64,000 bases of DNA, taken from NCBI GenBank assembly GCA_963841945.1, contig CAWJFC010000024.1:7657-71656 (forward strand). Reading direction: 5' to 3'. The position numbers were made by a program, and so were the translations under genes. The stretch comes from Acidiflorens sp963841945. Its GTDB lineage: Bacteria; Acidobacteriota; Terriglobia; Terriglobales; Acidobacteriaceae. Numbering within the stretch: position 1 is the stretch's first letter; the number at the start of each line of letters is the position of its first letter. Of the stretch, positions 17,856 through 27,437 are shown piece after piece. A model generated the notes under the pieces. The model did no database searches. It had not been told where the DNA came from and worked only from the letters and a program-made list of their open reading frames with translations.

Positions 17856-19195
17856 AATGAGGATTGAATGGTCGTGCTCTTCTTCCCGCTTGGTGACAGC
17901 GGCACATCCGCCCGGAAACGGAGGATTCTCGGAATCTGATGATTTGCCAGACAACCGCGGATGTGCGAGAAAATCTGTTCCCGCAGTCGTTCGGTATCGC
18001 TTCCTTCGGCTGGCACCACTTCCGCGAATACCATCTGGCCCGAAAGTGGACTCGGCACTCCGCTCACGATCGCCTCGGCTACGCCGGGAACCTCCAGAAT
18101 CGCTCGCTCTACTTCCTCCGGCAAAGTCTTTGCCCCTCCAACATTGATCCTGCGGTCTCGTCGGCCCATGAAAAGAACCCGCTCCGCAACGATCCGGACA
18201 ACATCACCAGTGTCGATCCAGACCGGCACGCGGTCGCCCCCGGCATAAGCGATCATCGCCCGGGGACTTCTCACGTGCAGCACATCTTCCACAATCTTAA
18301 AACGTACGTCTTCAACCCCGCTCTCGATCCAGCTTTTCGGGAAGCCCGCCAAGCGGTCGCTCACGCTGAACAGCGCGCCCGTTTCGGTGGCCGCATAAAT
18401 GTGAGAAATCCGTGCCCCAGGAAAATGATTGCGAGCGGCGTCCAGTACTTTCTGGTCGGCGATCTCTCCTCCCAGCGTAATCTGCCGGAGGTGAGGCAGC
18501 ACGCTCTCATGAGCGCCCGCGGCAATCAGGCCGCGCAAGAATGTCGGCGTGCAACTCAAATGGGTTACACGTTGCCTCGCGCCGATGGCGAGGGTCTCCC
18601 TTTGCGTACGGGAGGCCCGGACGATCGTGTCACCCGCGATTGCTGCCGTAAGCAGTACCTGGATTCCAGCGAAACTGGTGGGAAGATAGGTCAGCAACCA
18701 AACCTTCTCAGTCCCCGCCTTGCAGCTTCGGATTCGTGCAAAAAGCGTTTGCCAACGATGACGCGCGATCTTTGGTGTTCCGCTGGTTCCGGACGTGAGC
18801 AACAAAACTTCGCCGCCCGTACCTTGATTTCCGCCATTTCGGGAAACGGCAGGCCGGTCAAAGGCTGTGCGGTCAAGAAGAGTCACGCTGCCCGATCGAA
18901 TCGTCGCAATAGCACCCACCGCTTCTGCTAGTGCGGGAACTTCGCGCGCCAGATGCTCTGGGACGAATAAAACCGAGACATTGAGTTCCGCGGGCAGGCA
19001 TAGACACGTCAAAACGTCCTGAGCTTCAGTGCTCGCGCAAATGACGCAGGAACCGGCATACTCCGCAACGGCTCGGCGTATCGTTTCGAATCGCCTCAAT
19101 AGGTCCGCGCCGCTAAAACACTTTTCACCATCGATCAAGAGAACGCGGTCCGCCGCATGCCGAAAGGTATCGCTAAGAAGAGGGCTAGGCAGCAT
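17852..19195 (-). CDS. AMP-dependent acyl/aryl synthetase (ligase)
   Basis: A 447-residue ANL-superfamily enzyme that adenylates a carboxylate and loads it onto a thiol, here probably the adjacent ACP. Motifs seen are the P-loop-like LLLTSGTSGTPKIARH, IYAATETGALF (A5), the hinge and aspartate region VWIDTGDVVRI (A7), GRRDRRINVGGAKTLPEEVERAI (A8), and a C-terminal lysine in SPSGKKSTT (A10). ATG 19195 overlaps the 3' end of the ACP gene by 11 bases. The protein is shorter than typical fatty acyl-CoA synthetases (about 500-550), consistent with a dedicated biosynthetic ligase. Substrate unknown. Confidence 0.88.
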   Translation of the reverse strand: MLPSPLLSDTFRHAADRVLLIDGEKCFSGADLLRRFETIRRAVAEYAGSCVICASTEAQDVLTCLCLPAELNVSVLFVPEHLAREVPALAEAVGAIATIRSGSVTLLDRTAFDRPAVSRNGGNQGTGGEVLLLTSGTSGTPKIARHRWQTLFARIRSCKAGTEKVWLLTYLPTSFAGIQVLLTAAIAGDTIVRASRTQRETLAIGARQRVTHLSCTPTFLRGLIAAGAHESVLPHLRQITLGGEIADQKVLDAARNHFPGARISHIYAATETGALFSVSDRLAGFPKSWIESGVEDVRFKIVEDVLHVRSPRAMIAYAGGDRVPVWIDTGDVVRIVAERVLFMGRRDRRINVGGAKTLPEEVERAILEVPGVAEAIVSGVPSPLSGQMVFAEVVPAEGSDTERLREQIFSHIRGCLANHQIPRILRFRADVPLSPSGKKSTTIQSSL

Positions 19196-19427
19196 AAAGT
19201 CCCGCAAGCTCGCTGACGGAATCAAAGGCAACCAGTCCGTGTTCGAACGGATCTCGATTCGTTTTTTCCTGCAACTCGACCACCAGCGCGGCCAGATCCA
19301 GGGAGTCGATGCTGCCGTTCAACAGGCTGCTGCTTTCATGCAGCGGGCGTGGTGGCAGCCCTTTATCCTTCGCCAGTTGTTGCAGGCGCGACACGATAAA
19401 AGCCACGAGTTCCTCGCGGGAATTCAT
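19185..19427 (-). CDS. Acyl carrier protein
   Basis: An 80-residue ACP: an N-terminal helix (LVAFIVSRLQQLAK) and the phosphopantetheine attachment site GSIDSLDLAALVVELQE, with the serine in DSLD, then a helix ending SVSELAGLYAA. It is not the housekeeping AcpP, because the usual ADSLDTVELVM context differs and it heads a three-gene operon with an AMP-ligase and a ketoreductase, joined by overlapping stop and start codons. It probably carries an acyl or aminoacyl intermediate for a surface lipid or secondary metabolite. Confidence 0.9.
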   Translation of the reverse strand: MNSREELVAFIVSRLQQLAKDKGLPPRPLHESSSLLNGSIDSLDLAALVVELQEKTNRDPFEHGLVAFDSVSELAGLYAA

Positions 19428-19464
19428 CGGTCTTAGCTTATCATTGCCCGACGGACCCTTATTG

Positions 19465-20454
19465 ATGATCGAGATTCGTGACGTAAGCGCAGGAGAGATC
19501 GATCAGCTTGCGGCTTTTTACTCCAATCAGACCGGAATGACCGAGGAGTCCTTGCGCCACCGGCTGCTCTGGTTGGCGCGAAACCCCGCCTCAAGGCCTG
19601 AAATTCCCTTCGGAGTCGCGGCTTCTCAAGCCGGCCGCATCTGCGGAGCCATGCTCTTTGTCCCGACCCGTTTCGCTAGCGCGGCCGCAATTCGAATCTG
19701 TCTGCTCTCGATTTTGTTTTACGTAGATGCTTCCGTTCGTGGCGTGGGAGTTCCCCTCTTTCTCGCGTATCGGAAGTTGGCAGGCAAATATCCACTCTAC
19801 GCCGCCACCGCCAATGAGCTAAGCGCCCGCCTTTGGTCCGGTTTCGGCGCCCGCGCCATCCTGGGTTCCGAGTTCGAATACGTGAAGGTCTGTCGGCCGT
19901 TGCCGTTTCTGAGCGAATTGATCTTCCGCAAGTTTGTACGGCGCCAGAATCATCATCCGACAGATGCCGCGCAGTCGCGACCCGCGCACTCTACCGATCA
20001 GCGTCTCCTCCCAGTGACCGATCCAGAAGCCGCGCTTCAGACAATTCCGCCATCTCCACCCAGCGCCTCTGGATTGCTTCGCGACCTGCAGATGGTTCGG
20101 TGGAAGATTTATGAGCGGGGGCAAACCCTGTACGCCTACCGTACCAACCGGAGCAATGTCCTTTGTTTATTTCAGCGCTCCCGTCGAGGCTCTCGTTCCC
20201 AAATCGCCGCTGTAGAGATACTGGAGGTGTGGGGTACCCTCGATTCACAAGACTCTTCGAATTTTCTTTCCTGTGTTAAGCGGCTTTTTTCTCCCGACCT
20301 TATCAGTTTTCGAGGTGGTTCGACGTTATCACAGCAGAATGCGTTGGTTCGCCATTTTCGCCGGCGAATTTTCGCCTGCCCGGCGGTCTGGCTCATGGAC
20401 CCATCGAATCTCTTGGAAGGCCGCTTCGAGTATTCTTCTTTGGCGGGAGAATAA
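19465..20454 (+). CDS. GNAT-like acyltransferase protein
   Basis: A 329-residue protein starting MIEIRDVSAGEIDQLAAFY. Residues 1-150 resemble the GNAT fold: an N-terminal beta-alpha unit, PFGVAASQAGRICGAMLFVP, LLSILFYVDASVRGVGVPLFLAYRKLA (acetyl-CoA pyrophosphate loop region) and YAATANELSARLWSGFGARAILGSEFEYVKV. The C-terminal half looks like a second degenerate acyltransferase-type domain, with a variable linker around residues 165-210. It is divergent from the ACP operon by 37 bases and followed 24 bases later by a polysaccharide deacetylase, so a role in acylating a glycan or glycolipid is inferred. Confidence 0.65.
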   Translation: MIEIRDVSAGEIDQLAAFYSNQTGMTEESLRHRLLWLARNPASRPEIPFGVAASQAGRICGAMLFVPTRFASAAAIRICLLSILFYVDASVRGVGVPLFLAYRKLAGKYPLYAATANELSARLWSGFGARAILGSEFEYVKVCRPLPFLSELIFRKFVRRQNHHPTDAAQSRPAHSTDQRLLPVTDPEAALQTIPPSPPSASGLLRDLQMVRWKIYERGQTLYAYRTNRSNVLCLFQRSRRGSRSQIAAVEILEVWGTLDSQDSSNFLSCVKRLFSPDLISFRGGSTLSQQNALVRHFRRRIFACPAVWLMDPSNLLEGRFEYSSLAGE

Positions 20455-20478
20455 TTTTCTGACCGCTAACTGTGAGTT

Positions 20479-21369
20479 ATGGCGATTCGTCATCTAGTCC
20501 GCGCTTGCCTCTGGTCCGCCGCCGGCCGGAGCGGCGCCGCGCCGGCCGCCAGCCGATTGCTTCACCGGCCCACAAAGCTCCGCGTGCTGATGTACCATGA
20601 TGTACCAAAAAATCTCCTTCTCATCTTTGAATCCCACCTCGAATGGTTATTGAAGAATTTTGAATTTATAAAGCCCAGCGATCTGCTGAACCAGCCCTCC
20701 GCTGGAAATCGGCCGAAGCTCCTACTCACATTCGACGACGGCTGTCTGGATAACTATGAACTGGTGGCGCCCTTGCTCGAATCCCGAGGTGTTCGCGGCC
20801 TGTTTTTTGTGTGTCCCGGTTTTGGCGGCCTCGACCGCCAGGCGAGTTTTACGCTCATGGATCGCTCGTCTGTCCTGCTCCGCGAAAAGACGCGCGATTC
20901 CCGCTGGCAACGGCTCTCCCGGGAACAAATTGTGGATCTCGACCAACGCGGCCATGGCATTGGAAGCCACACCATGACTCATACCCCGCTTGCAAAGATC
21001 GACGAACCGCACGCGCTGCGCGAGGTCGAGCACAGTGCGGAGACTCTCGCCTCCTGGCTAAGGCACCCCTGCCATTTTTTCGCCTGGACCTATTCCTGGG
21101 ACGGAATTACGTCCGCCTCCCTGGCGTCCGCCATGCACCACCACGAATTCTGTTTTTCGCCCTGTTGCGGCCTCAACCGCTGGCCGGTTCGCGAGCGACT
21201 TCTCTGGCGCACAGGTGTGGACGTTAGCAAGCCAGTCTCACATCTCCAAACTCAGCTCTCCGGACTAGTCGATTTTGCCTACCGGCATCAACGGCAGAGC
21301 TTGCGTTCGCTGTCAAAATCGGCCATTGAAGGTAGCGCGACTTTCAGTAAGATATTTATTCCTCAGTAA
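20479..21369 (+). CDS. Polysaccharide deacetylase (NodB/CE4)
   Basis: A 296-residue carbohydrate esterase family 4 protein removing N- or O-acetyl groups from a glycan. Motif 1 is LLTFDDGCLDNYELVAPLL (catalytic Asp and metal Asp), motif 2 is HGIGSHTMTHTPLAKI (H-x3-H metal ligands), and a motif-3-like region is FFAWTYSWD. No clear signal peptide is seen: the N-terminus is basic and Ala-rich (RAAAGRSGAAPAASRLL-like), so an inner-face or non-classically exported enzyme is possible. It is co-directional with the GNAT-like gene 24 bases upstream, suggesting one operon for glycan modification. Confidence 0.88.
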   Translation: MAIRHLVRACLWSAAGRSGAAPAASRLLHRPTKLRVLMYHDVPKNLLLIFESHLEWLLKNFEFIKPSDLLNQPSAGNRPKLLLTFDDGCLDNYELVAPLLESRGVRGLFFVCPGFGGLDRQASFTLMDRSSVLLREKTRDSRWQRLSREQIVDLDQRGHGIGSHTMTHTPLAKIDEPHALREVEHSAETLASWLRHPCHFFAWTYSWDGITSASLASAMHHHEFCFSPCCGLNRWPVRERLLWRTGVDVSKPVSHLQTQLSGLVDFAYRHQRQSLRSLSKSAIEGSATFSKIFIPQ

Positions 21370-21417
21370 CATATAAGAAAAACTACTTGAGAAAACACAA
21401 TTCCGTTCGGGCCTCGT

Positions 21418-22725
21418 CTACAACGCGGTATAGCTCTGGCCGGCTTGTTCGTCACGCATCTCATCCGGCTCTGCCGACGGAATCTCTCCTGCCCGCCGGA
21501 GTTCGGGGAATATCCACGTCCAGAGCCCGATAACCACCAAGGTTCCCACGCCTCCCAACACGACTGCGGGAACCGTTCCGAACCAATGCGCGGTAATGCC
21601 GGATTCAAATTCCCCCAACTGGTTTGACGCGCCGATAAAGATCATGTCGACTGCATTCACGCGCCCGCGCATCGCGTCCGGCGTGCGGATCTGCACCAGG
21701 ATCGCCCGAATGACCACGCTCACCATGTCGCAAGCGCCGACCAGCAGGAGCGAAATGAGCGACAGAATGAGACTGCGCGACAATCCAAAGACGATGGTGA
21801 AGATGCCGAAGCCGCCGACGCAGAGCAGCATGACCGGCCCGGCCTGATGCCGCAACGGACGATGGGCGAGCAGCACGGCCATCGCTGCCGCGCCTACTCC
21901 CGGAGCGCTGCGCAGCAGTCCGAGCCCCCAGGGTCCAGTATGGAGAATCGTCCGGGCATAGACCGGCAACAAAGCTACCGCGCCGCCGAGCAACACGGCG
22001 AAGAGATCAAGGGAGATGGATCCGAGAATGAGCTTCTCCCGCCAGATGTAATGAAAGCCGGCGAAGACGGTTTGCAGGTTGATGGGCTCGCGCGGGCGCG
22101 CCTTCTCCCGAGCCTTGACGCGCGTCATCGCCATCGCCGCGATAACACCTGTGATCATCGCGGCGGCGTAGACAAACTCCGGACCGCCAAAAAACGCATA
22201 GAGCAGTCCGCCGAAGGTCGGCCCAAGAATCGTGGCCGTCTGAAAGATGCTCGAGCTCCACGCGACGGCGTTCGAGAAATGCACTTCCGGGACGAGTTGC
22301 GGCAGAATGGCGCGCGCCGCGGGAAAATTGAACGACCGAACCACACCCAGAAGACCCACCACCCCATAAATCGGGTAGACGGAAGGGATCTTCCGCTCGG
22401 CGAGGAGAAACAGCATCCCGGAGCACAGGGCAAAGCTGATATAGCAGAACGTCACGAGTCGCCGTCGATTGAGGCGGTCGACCACGTGGCCGGCTGGAAG
22501 AAAGAGAGCGATGCCGGGGAAGAACTGCGCCAGTCCGATCAAGCCGAGGTCCAGTGGCCGCTTGGTGATCTCGTAAACCTGCCAGCCGACGGCAACCGAC
22601 TGCATCTCAAGCGCGGCTACGATGCAGAAACGGGCGATGGAGAAATTCGTGAAGTCCGGGTAGGAGAACGCGGCGCGAGCGGCCCGCTTGGGGTCGACTT
22701 GGGAGGGATCGGCGGGAGCGTGCAT
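21418..22725 (-). CDS. MFS transporter (MFS_3, EntS-like exporter)
   Basis: A 435-residue inner-membrane protein with about 12 hydrophobic segments. It shows the MFS_3 pattern: the N-terminal FTNFSIARFCIVAALEMQSVAVGWQVYEIT, the loop 2-3 motif GHVVDRLNRRRLV, and RSFNFPAARAILPQLV in the following helices. This subfamily includes the enterobactin exporter EntS and many multidrug exporters. It is convergent with the deacetylase gene, and its nearness to the ACP cluster makes export of that cluster's product possible but unproven. The start is at 22725. Confidence 0.9.
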   Translation of the reverse strand: MHAPADPSQVDPKRAARAAFSYPDFTNFSIARFCIVAALEMQSVAVGWQVYEITKRPLDLGLIGLAQFFPGIALFLPAGHVVDRLNRRRLVTFCYISFALCSGMLFLLAERKIPSVYPIYGVVGLLGVVRSFNFPAARAILPQLVPEVHFSNAVAWSSSIFQTATILGPTFGGLLYAFFGGPEFVYAAAMITGVIAAMAMTRVKAREKARPREPINLQTVFAGFHYIWREKLILGSISLDLFAVLLGGAVALLPVYARTILHTGPWGLGLLRSAPGVGAAAMAVLLAHRPLRHQAGPVMLLCVGGFGIFTIVFGLSRSLILSLISLLLVGACDMVSVVIRAILVQIRTPDAMRGRVNAVDMIFIGASNQLGEFESGITAHWFGTVPAVVLGGVGTLVVIGLWTWIFPELRRAGEIPSAEPDEMRDEQAGQSYTAL

Positions 22726-22906
22726 CCTTAATTACTGTACATGGTCCAGAGTTCTTAGCGGCAAATGTACGCGCGATGAGCGGTGTCGCGTACGGCTGAG
22801 CTCAGAGCGAAATACTGTGGGGGCGATTGAGTGCGGCCCTTCTTGCCGCGTACTCCGAGAGTCACGCGGCAAGAATTCGTTTCGACGTATTAGGACGAAG
22901 TTATTG

Positions 22907-25900
22907 CTAGTTCACCACCACCGTCGCGGTCGTCTGGTGCGCCGCGCCCGTGCTCGGCGAGGCGGTGATCGTGATCGTGTAAGTGCCGGGCTGCGTGCCT
23001 CCACCGGAGGCAATCGAACTGCTGCCGGAGCTGCATGCGGGTTGGAGGAGAATCAGCCCGGCGAGCAATCCAAGTAACATTCCGATGAGCCAGCGTCGAC
23101 GCCGGCTGCGCGCACCGATTCCCAGGCCGAAGAGGCTCAAGCCACCGATCGGCAGCCAGGCGGCGTAGAACGCCTTGCGGTGGAAGAGGCTGCCAGTATT
23201 GATCGGCCGAGGTACAGTTTGGATATTCAGCACGGTAAGTTGCTGAGAGGTTCCAGACAGGACCACGGGCTGGATGGTGAAGGTTGGACTTGGACTGGTC
23301 ACCATCGATGGCGAAGCGCTTTGACTCATGGTGAGTGTGGAGTTGTAGCCGAGCGTTTGATCCGGGGTCAGGGTAACGTTGATTACGGCAAGTTCGCCGG
23401 CATTGATATTGGGAGTGAGAACGCTCGGATTAATCGTGAAGTCGGTGATGGGCAGGATCTCGGTATAGGGTTGGCTGGTGGCGCTCCCGCCGTTCGCGGA
23501 AGCGGAACCGGTTACGCTGACGGTCTTGTTCACTGCGGGAATCGTAGTCGTGAGGAACACGGCAACTTCTCCCGTGGCATTGGCGGCCAGGGTGCCAACG
23601 TTGCAGAGGATCGTGCCATTCAACCCGCTGGTGCAACTTCCAGAACCGCTGCTGAGGACTTGCGCGGTGGGCTGCGACTGGAGTCCGGCAGTCTGGAACG
23701 AGGCTGTGAACGAGACATTGGTCGCCGCATCCGGTCCGTTATTCGTGATCGTAAACGTGAAAGTTGCGGGAGCTCCGGCCGGCAGGGGGTTCGGCGAAGG
23801 ACTGCCGGAGGCGTTTGAAACTACCAGTTTGCTGTTGGCTCCCAACTGGGTGACGAAGGCGTCCTGCGCACCGACTAGCCCACTCTGATATGGGTTCTTG
23901 GAAGGAAAATTGGAAGACTGCGTAACGCCGGCAACGTATGCCGTAGCGTTGACGTCGAGAGCGATACCTGTCCCTTGATCGGAGCCGCTGCCGCCGAGAT
24001 AGGTGACGTAATCTCCGGCGCTGCTGGTGGACGTGGTTGAAAGGAGAGCCGCAAAGGCGTCGCCGGCGCCGCCGTAGCTGGGCTGAGACGCATTGAGCAC
24101 ATTCAGGTTGGAAGAGGTTGTTGTGCCCGCAATGTGCGCGGACTGAACGGAGTCAATGACGATGGCGTTACCCGTCGTGTTGCCGGTGTCGGCGTTTTGT
24201 GTCCCGCCAATGTAAGCAAAGAAAACTAACGGGAAGATGCCGCCCTCCTCATCTGTCACCTTTGCGATGTAGGCGTCTTGCGTGCCGGAGGCCACGCCAT
24301 ATGGAGAGGGCGCGAAGACGCAAGAGCTGGTGCAATTCCAATCGGTGGAGTAGGTCCCTCCAGTGACGTAGGCATTTCCAATAGAATCGGCCGCGACGGC
24401 GACGCCAGTATCGTTGTTTGCACCACCGAGAAACGTGGAGTACGTGGGGCCGGCCCCGAGTTGGTTCGGGTTCAGCTTGACGACGAAGGCGTCGGTATTG
24501 CTTCCGGGCGCGTTGCAGCCAGTTCCGCTGCCGGTCGCGACCGCCCCGGATTCATTCAAGCAGCTTTGCCACGCGTTGATGAGCGGGAACGGGCTGGCGC
24601 CGTTGGGGATCTGTACACCCCCGCCCCACATGTTGGTCGTGCCCGTGAAATACATGTTGATGTTGCTGTGTGGGTTATTGGGAACGACATCGACCGCGAT
24701 GCCGCCACCGTTTACGACCGCGGCGGGAGTGCAACTAGTGCACAGAGGGTAGCCGCCACCGAAGAAGGTGGAGTAGAGCATGCTCTGCGGACCGCTGCCC
24801 GCGGTATTGATTTCACTGGCGAAGAATTGCGGAGGACCGGCCGTGATGGGGCAAGGTGTGCCACCGGACTGAGCGGGCTGCCAGGGACAAATCTGATAGG
24901 CGCCGGGGGTCGAAGGAAAGCCGGTTTGCACATCGGTCGAGGTGGTGGTGCCGGTGATGTAGGCGTCGAAGAAGCTATCGACCGCAAGGCCAGTGATGAC
25001 GTCGTTCTCGGAAGTATCGTTCCCACCGATCCCGCCGCCAATGTTGCCCGCTATGTAGGTGGAGTAGCTGAGGGTGAAGACGTTGCTGCCATTCGATCCG
25101 CCAGCATTGATAGTACTGAGAAAGCCGTGCGTCTGTGTTCCGGTAAAGGTCGCGCTCGGCTGGAATGCGTTGGTTGCCGTTGTGGGGAAGTTAGTAGAAG
25201 TCGTCGTTCCGGCGAGGTAGATGTTGATGCCGCCATTGCCGGCGACGGGGAAGCTGGCGTTGCCGGGATCGACGGCGACCTGGGCGAGACTGTCAGTGCC
25301 GGAGCCTCCAAGGTAAGTGGCGAAGAGCAACTGCGCCGAGCCGGTACCGGCGAGCGGATTGAGCACGGCGACGAAGACATTCTGCGCGCCGGCGCCGCCA
25401 AGACCTGTCTGAATCGCACCGGCGGTTGTTGGGAAGGTGCTCGCCGTTGTTGAGCCAGCTACGTAAATGTTGCTGGAGGCGTCGATTGCGACGCTGACGA
25501 GGGACTCGCCACCGGCACCGAGGTAGGTGGAGTAGGTGAGCTGCGGGTCGATGATCAGTTCGCGGGAATGATCGTAGGAGCCGAGGCTGAAGCCGATTTT
25601 GTTCGCTGCGAGCTGGCGAAATCCGCCCGCGATACTGGTGGAGTCGTCTTTTTGTGCGCCGGTTTGCTGATAGATGTGAGGCGCGCGGAAGCGGATATCG
25701 CCGTCGCCGGTGGAGAGGACGAGATCGCCCGAATCGAGGTGAGCGCTGGCTCCCTGGAAGCTCAGTGCGATCTGATTGGGATCGGCGCCGGGAGCGACGT
25801 GGAAGTCGTATTCGAGTTGCTTCTGATTGCCGTAATAGACGAGATCAATACCAGGATAGACGCGCTGGTATTCAACGCGCGCGTACTGTGGAACGCTGGT

Positions 25901-26620
25901 GCGCCATTCCGATGGCTTGTTTCCGATGAAGTAATTGCTCTTGCCGGGGAGTTGCTCAGCGCCCTGAACGCGGGCCGAAGTATTGGCGGAGTCAAGATGC
26001 ATGCGGACGACATTCGACTTTGGGTGCTGGCCGACGGCGGCCGGATGCTGCAAGAGGAGCACAGCTTCATCGGCGGTGAGGAACAGCCCATAGCCCGAGC
26101 CGCGCGCGAGGAACTTCACGCGCCCGTCGGTTTGGCCGACATTAGGCTCGAAGAACATTGGGAACGAGAGGGAAGCGGCAGAAACGTGCTGGCTTGCGGG
26201 ACGCGGGCTGGCCGAGACCAACGCCGGGACGACGGAGGGGATCATGCCAGTCGAGGACGGGGTGGACGCCGAGTTCGATCCGGCCGAGGTTGAGCTTGCT
26301 GGGAGTGACCCAGCTGAGAGTGAGCCATCCGAGGATGACCCAGCGAAGTGGAATGCCACCATGGCCATCGCGAGTACGATGACAGCCATCAATGCCGCCT
26401 TGGCCGCCCACAGCTGACTTCTCGTGCCCTGATCTTCCTGTTTCGACTGAAGCGATCCTGGCTGAACTTTTGACTGAACCACCGGCCCTCCTACCAACGC
26501 ATGGTAATTCCGATTCACCGAGCTCCTCCGATTTCCCAATCGTGGGGTGAAGATAAGAAAGGCACACAACCGCTGATGTGGCTTTCGCCCCCTGGGAGGC
26601 GAATGCGTACCTGTCACCAA
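22907..26620 (-). CDS. Giant SBBP (beta-propeller) repeat protein with DUF11-like domain
   Basis: A 1237-residue envelope protein. A TM/signal segment lies near residues 78-95 (ALMAVIVLAMAMVAF). An N-terminal domain typical of this family begins SFPMFFEPNVGQTDGRVKFLARG and runs to IIDPQLTYSTYLGG-type sequence. Tandem SBBP repeats follow (YSTYLGG...GxDxxxxVAVDxxGNAYVTGxTxSxxFPT) through residue 920 or so. Next come a DUF11/CARDB-like Ig domain (NPLPAGAPATFTFTITNNG), a transmembrane segment with a basic stop-transfer (GIGARSRRRRWLIGMLLGLLAG) and a short Ig-like tail. The architecture is strongly expanded in Acidobacteriota. Surface display is inferred; ligand unknown. The true start may lie downstream of 26620. 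Confidence 0.88.
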   Translation of the reverse strand: MVTGTHSPPRGRKPHQRLCAFLIFTPRLGNRRSSVNRNYHALVGGPVVQSKVQPGSLQSKQEDQGTRSQLWAAKAALMAVIVLAMAMVAFHFAGSSSDGSLSAGSLPASSTSAGSNSASTPSSTGMIPSVVPALVSASPRPASQHVSAASLSFPMFFEPNVGQTDGRVKFLARGSGYGLFLTADEAVLLLQHPAAVGQHPKSNVVRMHLDSANTSARVQGAEQLPGKSNYFIGNKPSEWRTSVPQYARVEYQRVYPGIDLVYYGNQKQLEYDFHVAPGADPNQIALSFQGASAHLDSGDLVLSTGDGDIRFRAPHIYQQTGAQKDDSTSIAGGFRQLAANKIGFSLGSYDHSRELIIDPQLTYSTYLGAGGESLVSVAIDASSNIYVAGSTTASTFPTTAGAIQTGLGGAGAQNVFVAVLNPLAGTGSAQLLFATYLGGSGTDSLAQVAVDPGNASFPVAGNGGINIYLAGTTTSTNFPTTATNAFQPSATFTGTQTHGFLSTINAGGSNGSNVFTLSYSTYIAGNIGGGIGGNDTSENDVITGLAVDSFFDAYITGTTTSTDVQTGFPSTPGAYQICPWQPAQSGGTPCPITAGPPQFFASEINTAGSGPQSMLYSTFFGGGYPLCTSCTPAAVVNGGGIAVDVVPNNPHSNINMYFTGTTNMWGGGVQIPNGASPFPLINAWQSCLNESGAVATGSGTGCNAPGSNTDAFVVKLNPNQLGAGPTYSTFLGGANNDTGVAVAADSIGNAYVTGGTYSTDWNCTSSCVFAPSPYGVASGTQDAYIAKVTDEEGGIFPLVFFAYIGGTQNADTGNTTGNAIVIDSVQSAHIAGTTTSSNLNVLNASQPSYGGAGDAFAALLSTTSTSSAGDYVTYLGGSGSDQGTGIALDVNATAYVAGVTQSSNFPSKNPYQSGLVGAQDAFVTQLGANSKLVVSNASGSPSPNPLPAGAPATFTFTITNNGPDAATNVSFTASFQTAGLQSQPTAQVLSSGSGSCTSGLNGTILCNVGTLAANATGEVAVFLTTTIPAVNKTVSVTGSASANGGSATSQPYTEILPITDFTINPSVLTPNINAGELAVINVTLTPDQTLGYNSTLTMSQSASPSMVTSPSPTFTIQPVVLSGTSQQLTVLNIQTVPRPINTGSLFHRKAFYAAWLPIGGLSLFGLGIGARSRRRRWLIGMLLGLLAGLILLQPACSSGSSSIASGGGTQPGTYTITITASPSTGAAHQTTATVVVN

Positions 26621-26739
26621 GAACTGGGATTAAAGCAATTAAATACTTTTACATCCAAGAGATACGCTGTCAAGCGGGCGGACAACGTTGTATCGGTTAA
26701 ATGAGAAGCGCGGCGAGGCAAGAATGGTTGTAAACGATT

Positions 26740-27036
26740 CTAGACTCCTGCTGTGTGATGGAATGGCTTGACCCGAATCAGTTTCTCTCGCTTGCGAGTC
26801 TCGGCGATATCGTAGGAGGCCTGCATGCGCATCAGCGTGTCCATTTTGACCCCAAAGGCCTTCTCAATGCGGAGCGCCATATCGCCCGAAAGGTCGGCCT
26901 TGCCATTGAGCAGACTGGACAGCGCGGGTCGGGAAACCTGTAGGACGGTCGCTGCGGCCGTTACCGACAAGCCAACCGGCTCGATGATCTCCGTCCGGAC
27001 GAAATCTCCGGGATGGGGTGGGTTCTTCATAGGCAT
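26740..27036 (-). CDS. higA: HigA-family antitoxin (HTH)
   Basis: A 98-residue antitoxin with the HigA/VapI signature: HPGDFVRTEIIEPVGLSVTAAATVLQVSRPALSSLLNGKADLSGDMALRIEKAFG, an XRE-type helix-turn-helix. It binds and neutralises HigB and represses the operon. It lies 22 bases downstream of the toxin gene, the inverted toxin-first order characteristic of higBA. Start MPMKN at 27036 or M3 at 27030. Confidence 0.93.
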   Translation of the reverse strand: MPMKNPPHPGDFVRTEIIEPVGLSVTAAATVLQVSRPALSSLLNGKADLSGDMALRIEKAFGVKMDTLMRMQASYDIAETRKREKLIRVKPFHHTAGV

Positions 27037-27058
27037 GTTTTCTTTCTCACTTTTCGCC

Positions 27059-27349
27059 TTAGTGATAGTCTTCCAGATTTACGTCGCAAACCTCATTTTC
27101 AATGGCATCAATCCGGAAGGTAAGTCGCCGATTGCGTGTCACGCTGAGACTCCAGGCTCCCTTTCGCCCGCCGCTGAGCGTATGGACCTTCCATGAGGGC
27201 AGCGATCGCAACTCCTCCGCATCCGACATGTTCTCCAGAAACGCCAGTATTTTACGTAGTTTGTCGGCCGAATCCGGTGGAACGCCCCGTGCGGTGTCCT
27301 CAGCGTACAGCTCTCTCAGCCCTTTGTGGGCGAAGTTCCGAATACGCAC
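27059..27349 (-). CDS. higB: HigB-family mRNA interferase toxin
   Basis: A 96-residue RelE-superfamily toxin cleaving ribosome-bound mRNA. Family features are FAHKGLRELYAEDTARGVPPDSADKLRKILAFLENM, LRSLPSWKVHTLSGGRKGAWSLSVTRNRRLTFRI and the C-terminal DVNLEDYH. It is intact and upstream of its antitoxin gene. No promoter palindrome was resolved in the 88 bases before it. Confidence 0.92.
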   Translation of the reverse strand: MRIRNFAHKGLRELYAEDTARGVPPDSADKLRKILAFLENMSDAEELRSLPSWKVHTLSGGRKGAWSLSVTRNRRLTFRIDAIENEVCDVNLEDYH

Positions 27350-27437
27350 GATCAGAGTGTAGCCTGTAGCTTAACGCTTGTCAACGAGCAAGAGCTAGGC
27401 GGCGAGGGAGGTCAGTCTGGCGGGCAAACACGCCCAG

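Noticed and set aside
17939..18931. 330-codon plus-strand frame opposite the AMP-ligase
   Set aside because: The ligase motifs on the minus strand are decisive; the plus frame has no recognisable content.
21847..22731. 294-codon plus-strand frame opposite the MFS transporter
   Set aside because: It is rich in Arg, Glu and Asp as expected for the antisense of a GC-rich membrane protein; the MFS frame is clearly the real one.
24278..25453. 391-codon plus-strand frame (and 23180-23818) opposite the SBBP protein
   Set aside because: Antisense shadows of the repeat protein; no family features and no ribosome-binding site.
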